Assembly: GCA_030832095.1 (NCBI GenBank)
Contig: JAURJT010000045.1
Coordinates: 1-64,000 of the forward strand
Reading direction: 5' to 3'
DNA from: Gammaproteobacteria bacterium
GTDB lineage: Bacteria; Pseudomonadota; Gammaproteobacteria; Burkholderiales; Burkholderiaceae_B
Length of the DNA stretch: 64,000 nt
The notes below the pieces were generated by a model. It ran no database searches. It saw only the letters and a list, made by a program, of their open reading frames with translations, and had not been told where the DNA came from. The position numbers and the translations under genes were made by a program. Shown piece after piece: positions 61,225-64,000 of this stretch. The stretch's first letter is position 1; every line of letters starts with the position of its first letter.

Positions 61225-61848
61225 TTATTTATTGACTGGCGATTCTGGGTCAAGCAGCAAGGCCATGACATCTTTAATCTGCTGTTCAGTCAGTAAGTTG
61301 AAGTGCGCCATTCGAGGCATGTTGCTGCAAGCGTTATACGCTTTTGAATTGCTGATGCGATTCCAAGTGTAGGTCAAAATCGCGTCGCTGGTGCCGCGTG
61401 TCTTGCCGTAGCCTGTTAACGAGGGCCCGATGTTGCCATACGAAATTTCTTGTTTGTTGATTTGATGGCAGTTGTAGCAGCCACCACCATTGGGTGTTTT
61501 GGTCGTATCTGACCAGGTTGCACCACGGCCGCTTTGTGCAACGGCTTCACCCGCTTTCCAGCTACCTAAATACTTTCCGTCTGCTGGCGGTTGAATGGCG
61601 GCCATCGCTTTGCTTTGCTCTTCAATTAAAACTTTTTGAGCAGCAGGGGTTTGGCGTAGCTCGGGATCTGAGCAAAGGGCTTGAATTCGATCTTGCTCAA
61701 GGCGATCAAGCCCCGCAATTCCTTGGGCACGAAAGCCCTCTTTAAGCATAGCCTCAAATTTTGGATCAGCGGTTTGTGCCTGAGCGCCAAGCGACAGGCA
61801 GCTGAGCAACACGGCGGTCGTGCAATAACGAACGTATAAGGTGTTCAT
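61225..61848 (-). CDS. soxX: c-type cytochrome SoxX
   Basis: About 207 residues from the ATG at 61848; the frame extends upstream to 62007 without a credible start. A signal peptide is cleaved near AQAQT. An N-terminal extension (about residues 25-100) precedes the single heme motif CYNCH, and the Met ligand lies in CSNMPRM. SoxX forms the SoxAX heterodimer that couples thiosulfate to SoxY. The extended form of about 200 residues is seen in a subset of bacteria. Confidence 0.93.
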   Translation of the reverse strand: MNTLYVRYCTTAVLLSCLSLGAQAQTADPKFEAMLKEGFRAQGIAGLDRLEQDRIQALCSDPELRQTPAAQKVLIEEQSKAMAAIQPPADGKYLGSWKAGEAVAQSGRGATWSDTTKTPNGGGCYNCHQINKQEISYGNIGPSLTGYGKTRGTSDAILTYTWNRISNSKAYNACSNMPRMAHFNLLTEQQIKDVMALLLDPESPVNK

Positions 61849-61879
61849 AAGTGAATTATCCTGAGCTGTGTTGTTTGAC

Positions 61880-62683
61880 TTAGCGTTTGAGGCCAGGTGT
61901 TTGAACGATACCGCCATCGCCTTTGTTTGCCATAAAAATTGACAACGCAACCGTGACGTCTGATCCATATATCGGGAAAGGCATCCTTTGTTGTCTGAAG
62001 CAATCATTCAGGCGGCGTTGCATGGTCCAGAACTCTCCGCTTGAGACACGATAGGCTGGCCACGCGCCCCAACCTAAGGCTGCGCCTGCTTGGGTGGTTA
62101 GGTCAGGTAAATCCTGCAGGCGAATTCGTTGATCTTTGGCTGAGTGACACGAGGCGCATGAAAAATCCATCGGCCCGCCTTGAAAGAAAAACATCTTTTT
62201 ACCCAAGGCTACCATCTCTTTTTCTTTTGGGTGTGTAGCGGGTACGTCGATCTTCATACCTTTTGAGTGCGTCACCACATAAGCCACAACGGCCTCGATA
62301 TCTTTGCGAATACCCTTGCCAAAGGCGCCGTTGATGACGTCTTGCTGCGCGATCCCTTGCAAGGTCTGCATGCAAGTCATCAAGCGCGACTCAAGATCCT
62401 GCACGCGATCGGTGTCTTTGAAATAGCGCGGCAATTGAGCAGCTGCGCCATGTACCACGCCGGGCCCCAGACCAAGATCACACTTTTCGAGCGATGCCTG
62501 TTTAGGTCCGGCAGGTTTTTTCCAAAGTTCTTCACCCGCCATTTCATAGAGTTCTGACGGATTACCATCCGCAATCATTTCGCGATATTTGGCGATTTCA
62601 TCGCTGGTACTTTGCGAAAACACCGGCGCTGTACTCAGACTAAGTAAGCTTACTAAAAGGAAGGACGCATATTTTATTTTCAT
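61880..62683 (-). CDS. soxA: Cytochrome SoxA (monoheme type)
   Basis: About 267 residues from the ATG at 62683 with AGGA upstream. A signal peptide is cleaved near VFSQS. Only one heme motif exists (CASCH, about 185-189); where diheme SoxA proteins carry a first heme, this protein has only paired cysteines (EKCDLG and MTCMQT). The catalytic Cys that forms the persulfide ligand is in LNDCFRQQRMPFP. It lies 31 bases upstream of soxX. Confidence 0.93.
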   Translation of the reverse strand: MKIKYASFLLVSLLSLSTAPVFSQSTSDEIAKYREMIADGNPSELYEMAGEELWKKPAGPKQASLEKCDLGLGPGVVHGAAAQLPRYFKDTDRVQDLESRLMTCMQTLQGIAQQDVINGAFGKGIRKDIEAVVAYVVTHSKGMKIDVPATHPKEKEMVALGKKMFFFQGGPMDFSCASCHSAKDQRIRLQDLPDLTTQAGAALGWGAWPAYRVSSGEFWTMQRRLNDCFRQQRMPFPIYGSDVTVALSIFMANKGDGGIVQTPGLKR

Positions 62684-62856
62684 GATTGGATCCTGAGTCA
62701 AGGCAGCGTGAACAGCAAACTGAAAGTACTTGCAGCAACCGCTCGGTTTGCAATGACTGACGGTGAAGCGTTAAGACGTTTGCAGCGGTGAGGGCACTTC
62801 CTGAGAATCGCTTGGAAGTTAGCAGCGGCGATGAGACCTTTTGCCGCTCACAGACT

Positions 62857-63168
62857 TCAGCTAATTTTTGCTTTATCGCTACGCTTGTCGCCCGAGTTAT
62901 CCACCCAGTCGACGACGATCTCATCGCCTTTTGCTGCGCCCTTGAATTTAAAATTCAAAAAGGGATCTTTCGAGACAGCTGGGCCGAATTCGGCGGTAAA
63001 CACTGTTTTACCTTTTACTTGAGCGATCACGGTTTGGATAAAAAAAGCAGGGATGGTGGCGCCCGCTGCATCTTTACGTTGACCGGATTCCATATCGTGC
63101 TTCATCAAAACCTTGACATCGACGATGCCGTCTTTTTCAGCGGCGCGAATGCGCATTGGATCTGCCAT
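62857..63168 (-). CDS. soxZ: Sulfur carrier complex protein SoxZ
   Basis: A 103-residue Ig-like protein with no signal peptide, as usual since it is exported bound to SoxY. IRAAEKDGIVDVKVLMKHDM and IPAFFIQTVIA are characteristic. AAGGGA precedes the ATG. It lies 79 bases downstream of soxY. A gap of 173 bases separates it from soxA; no convincing gene is seen in that gap. Confidence 0.93.
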   Translation of the reverse strand: MADPMRIRAAEKDGIVDVKVLMKHDMESGQRKDAAGATIPAFFIQTVIAQVKGKTVFTAEFGPAVSKDPFLNFKFKGAAKGDEIVVDWVDNSGDKRSDKAKIS

Positions 63169-63247
63169 GATGATTCCCTTTGAAATATCTTAAATTCGAG
63201 TGTTAAACGTGTGGTGTGCGTCGGGTGGTGTGAAAGCGAACAAAGCC

Positions 63248-63700
63248 TTAGCCGCCGCAACCACCGAGCGTGACCTTAATTTCTTTTGTCGCGATATACC
63301 ACTTGCCATCGGCCTTGACCAACGCGTGTACGTTTGAGCTTTGGCCCATTTTGACACGCGTCGTCACAAAGGCCTCAGCGCCCGCAGGCAACATAAATTG
63401 CGCGGCGAGATTGCTAGGATTTTTTTCGACCAAAATCGCGATTTGAGTGGCTTTGAGTTTTGTTTCAACGCCAACAGGTACGACCGCACCATTTTCGGCG
63501 ATATCGGGCGCGCGCATGATGATGTCGGCTGACGTCTCAGGTTTTGTGCCGCCCATGGCTTTGAGCACATCGTCGAGGTTTTTGCCTTCAAAGGCAGCTT
63601 TGTTCCATTCAGCGGCTTGTGCGCTAGTGATTAGGCCCGTGCTTGCCATCAGGGCAATGACCGAGGTCAGGCGTAAGACTTTTCTGCGTTGGTTGTTCAT
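63248..63700 (-). CDS. soxY: Thiosulfate-binding carrier SoxY
   Basis: About 150 residues from the ATG at 63700, which has AGGAG six bases upstream (the frame is open to 63721). The N-terminus is Tat-like (NNQRRKVLRLTS), cleaved near AQAAE. The C-terminus is the diagnostic GGCGG, whose Cys carries the sulfur intermediates. It is the first fully contained gene of the minus-strand sox run YZAXB. Confidence 0.95.
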   Translation of the reverse strand: MNNQRRKVLRLTSVIALMASTGLITSAQAAEWNKAAFEGKNLDDVLKAMGGTKPETSADIIMRAPDIAENGAVVPVGVETKLKATQIAILVEKNPSNLAAQFMLPAGAEAFVTTRVKMGQSSNVHALVKADGKWYIATKEIKVTLGGCGG

Positions 63701-63810
63701 TGTTGCTCCTGTCAATTTCAAAAATAGTGTGTGCTGCTGTTAAGTATGACGTCTTAGTGCTGCGTGTTCGGCGTTAGGTGGGCGTGCGTCTAGCTTGACT
63801 CGTTGCTGCG

Positions 63811-63847
63811 CATATTACTAAATAGTTAAGAATTGTTAAATATTACG
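63811..63847. promoter_or_regulatory. AT-rich block upstream of soxY
   Basis: A 37-base stretch dominated by A and T, with repeated TATTAC and a GTTAA/TTAA pattern, about 110-150 bases before the soxY ATG. It is the only conspicuous feature in the 211-base gap between soxY and the upstream cytochrome gene and may contain the soxY promoter. Confidence 0.35.
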
Positions 63848-63911
63848 CCGGTTCTGCTGAGGCTGCGGGCAATACGCTAGTGAGTGTTTAGTGCTCATCG
63901 GATTGTTAACA

Positions 63912-64000
63912 CTAATGAGTGGCTAGTATCCACTTGACCAACGCCTGCGAATCCGCCGTAGATAACTGGTTTTGAGCCGGCATGGGGATTGCCCCCCAAA
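63912..64000 (-). CDS. C-terminus of a c-type cytochrome, probably SoxD (partial)
   Basis: Reading the minus strand from the window edge gives 28 codons (WGAIPMPAQNQLSTADSQ, then ALVKWILATH) and a stop at 63912-63914. The PMP motif followed by a helix with LVKWIL is the usual end of small class I cytochromes c, with Met as heme ligand. Its place directly upstream of soxY fits soxD, because soxCDYZAXB is a common order in betaproteobacteria, but a separate cytochrome c551 is possible. The rest lies outside the window. Confidence 0.6.
   Translation of the reverse strand, partial: WGAIPMPAQNQLSTADSQALVKWILATH

Noticed and set aside
62640..62924. Minus-strand 94-codon frame between soxZ and soxA
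   Set aside because: It overlaps the starts of soxA and the end of soxZ, has no family features and a composition unlike its neighbours; treated as chance.

Overview
The window looks like a chromosomal segment of a free-living betaproteobacterium, most likely order Burkholderiales and probably close to Alcaligenaceae. This is inferred from moderate GC, twelve Bug-type (tripartite tricarboxylate transporter) periplasmic receptors, a Burkholderiales-type QueE cysteine spacing (CX14CX2C), a CzcCBA-like efflux system and a sox thiosulfate-oxidation cluster. No rRNA, tRNA, CRISPR array, transposase or phage gene was seen. No intact transcription-factor gene was seen either.

Left part (1-43.3 kb): a patchwork of small catabolic modules. 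Nearly every module pairs a Bug receptor with enzymes for organic acids: VOC protein + FAD hydroxylase (0-3.3 kb), CoA-transferases (4.5 and 27.2 kb), amidohydrolase / flavin monooxygenase / alpha-beta hydrolase / MFS permease (14-19 kb), TauD/TfdA-type dioxygenases (21.4 and 35.2 kb), a cupin (22.2 kb), enoyl-CoA hydratases (28.5 and 38.2 kb), an enolase-superfamily enzyme (31.2 kb), a DECR-like reductase + hydratase + DUF35 + thiolase-like block (37.4-40.6 kb) and an MmgE/PrpD protein (41.9 kb). Embedded in this are housekeeping queD/queE (5.6-6.7 kb), a heavy-metal efflux operon (6.8-12.7 kb), a SOUL heme protein (25.0 kb) and a secreted subtilase next to a candidate outer-membrane barrel (25.7-27.2 kb). 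No TctA/TctB membrane subunits are present, so the Bug receptors must work with membrane proteins encoded elsewhere.

Middle (44.4-51.1 kb): a well-delimited operon with a near-consensus sigma-70 promoter and a strong terminator. It encodes a branched-chain-amino-acid-type ABC importer (binding protein, LivH-like permease, and one 843-residue LivM-LivG-LivF fusion), an SDR dehydrogenase and a beta-keto-acid cleavage enzyme (BKACE). The logic suggests uptake of a hydroxy or keto acid, oxidation to the 3-keto acid, and cleavage with acetyl-CoA.

Then 51.3-56.4 kb: a hybrid histidine kinase (CHASE-PAS-PAS-HisKA-HATPase-REC-REC-Hpt) whose single 1365-codon frame is interrupted by three stop codons with no frameshift, followed by an intact HD-GYP response regulator.

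Right part (56.4-64 kb): sulfur metabolism. A SulP sulfate-type permease, a TlpA-like thioredoxin, a DsrE-like periplasmic protein and, on the minus strand, soxY-soxZ-soxA-soxX-soxB. At the extreme right edge lies the C-terminus of a c-type cytochrome, probably SoxD. A perfect 20-bp AT palindrome lies between the divergent permease and thioredoxin genes.

Most notable observations: the kinase with three in-frame stops; the LivM-LivG-LivF fusion in a BKACE operon; a frameshifted ribbon-helix-helix gene with a 90-bp decayed copy 8 kb away; a short direct repeat bracketing the DECR/thiolase-like block; and short promoter motifs shared between separate modules. All gaps between genes are shorter than about 300 bases; those with recognisable content are listed as features.
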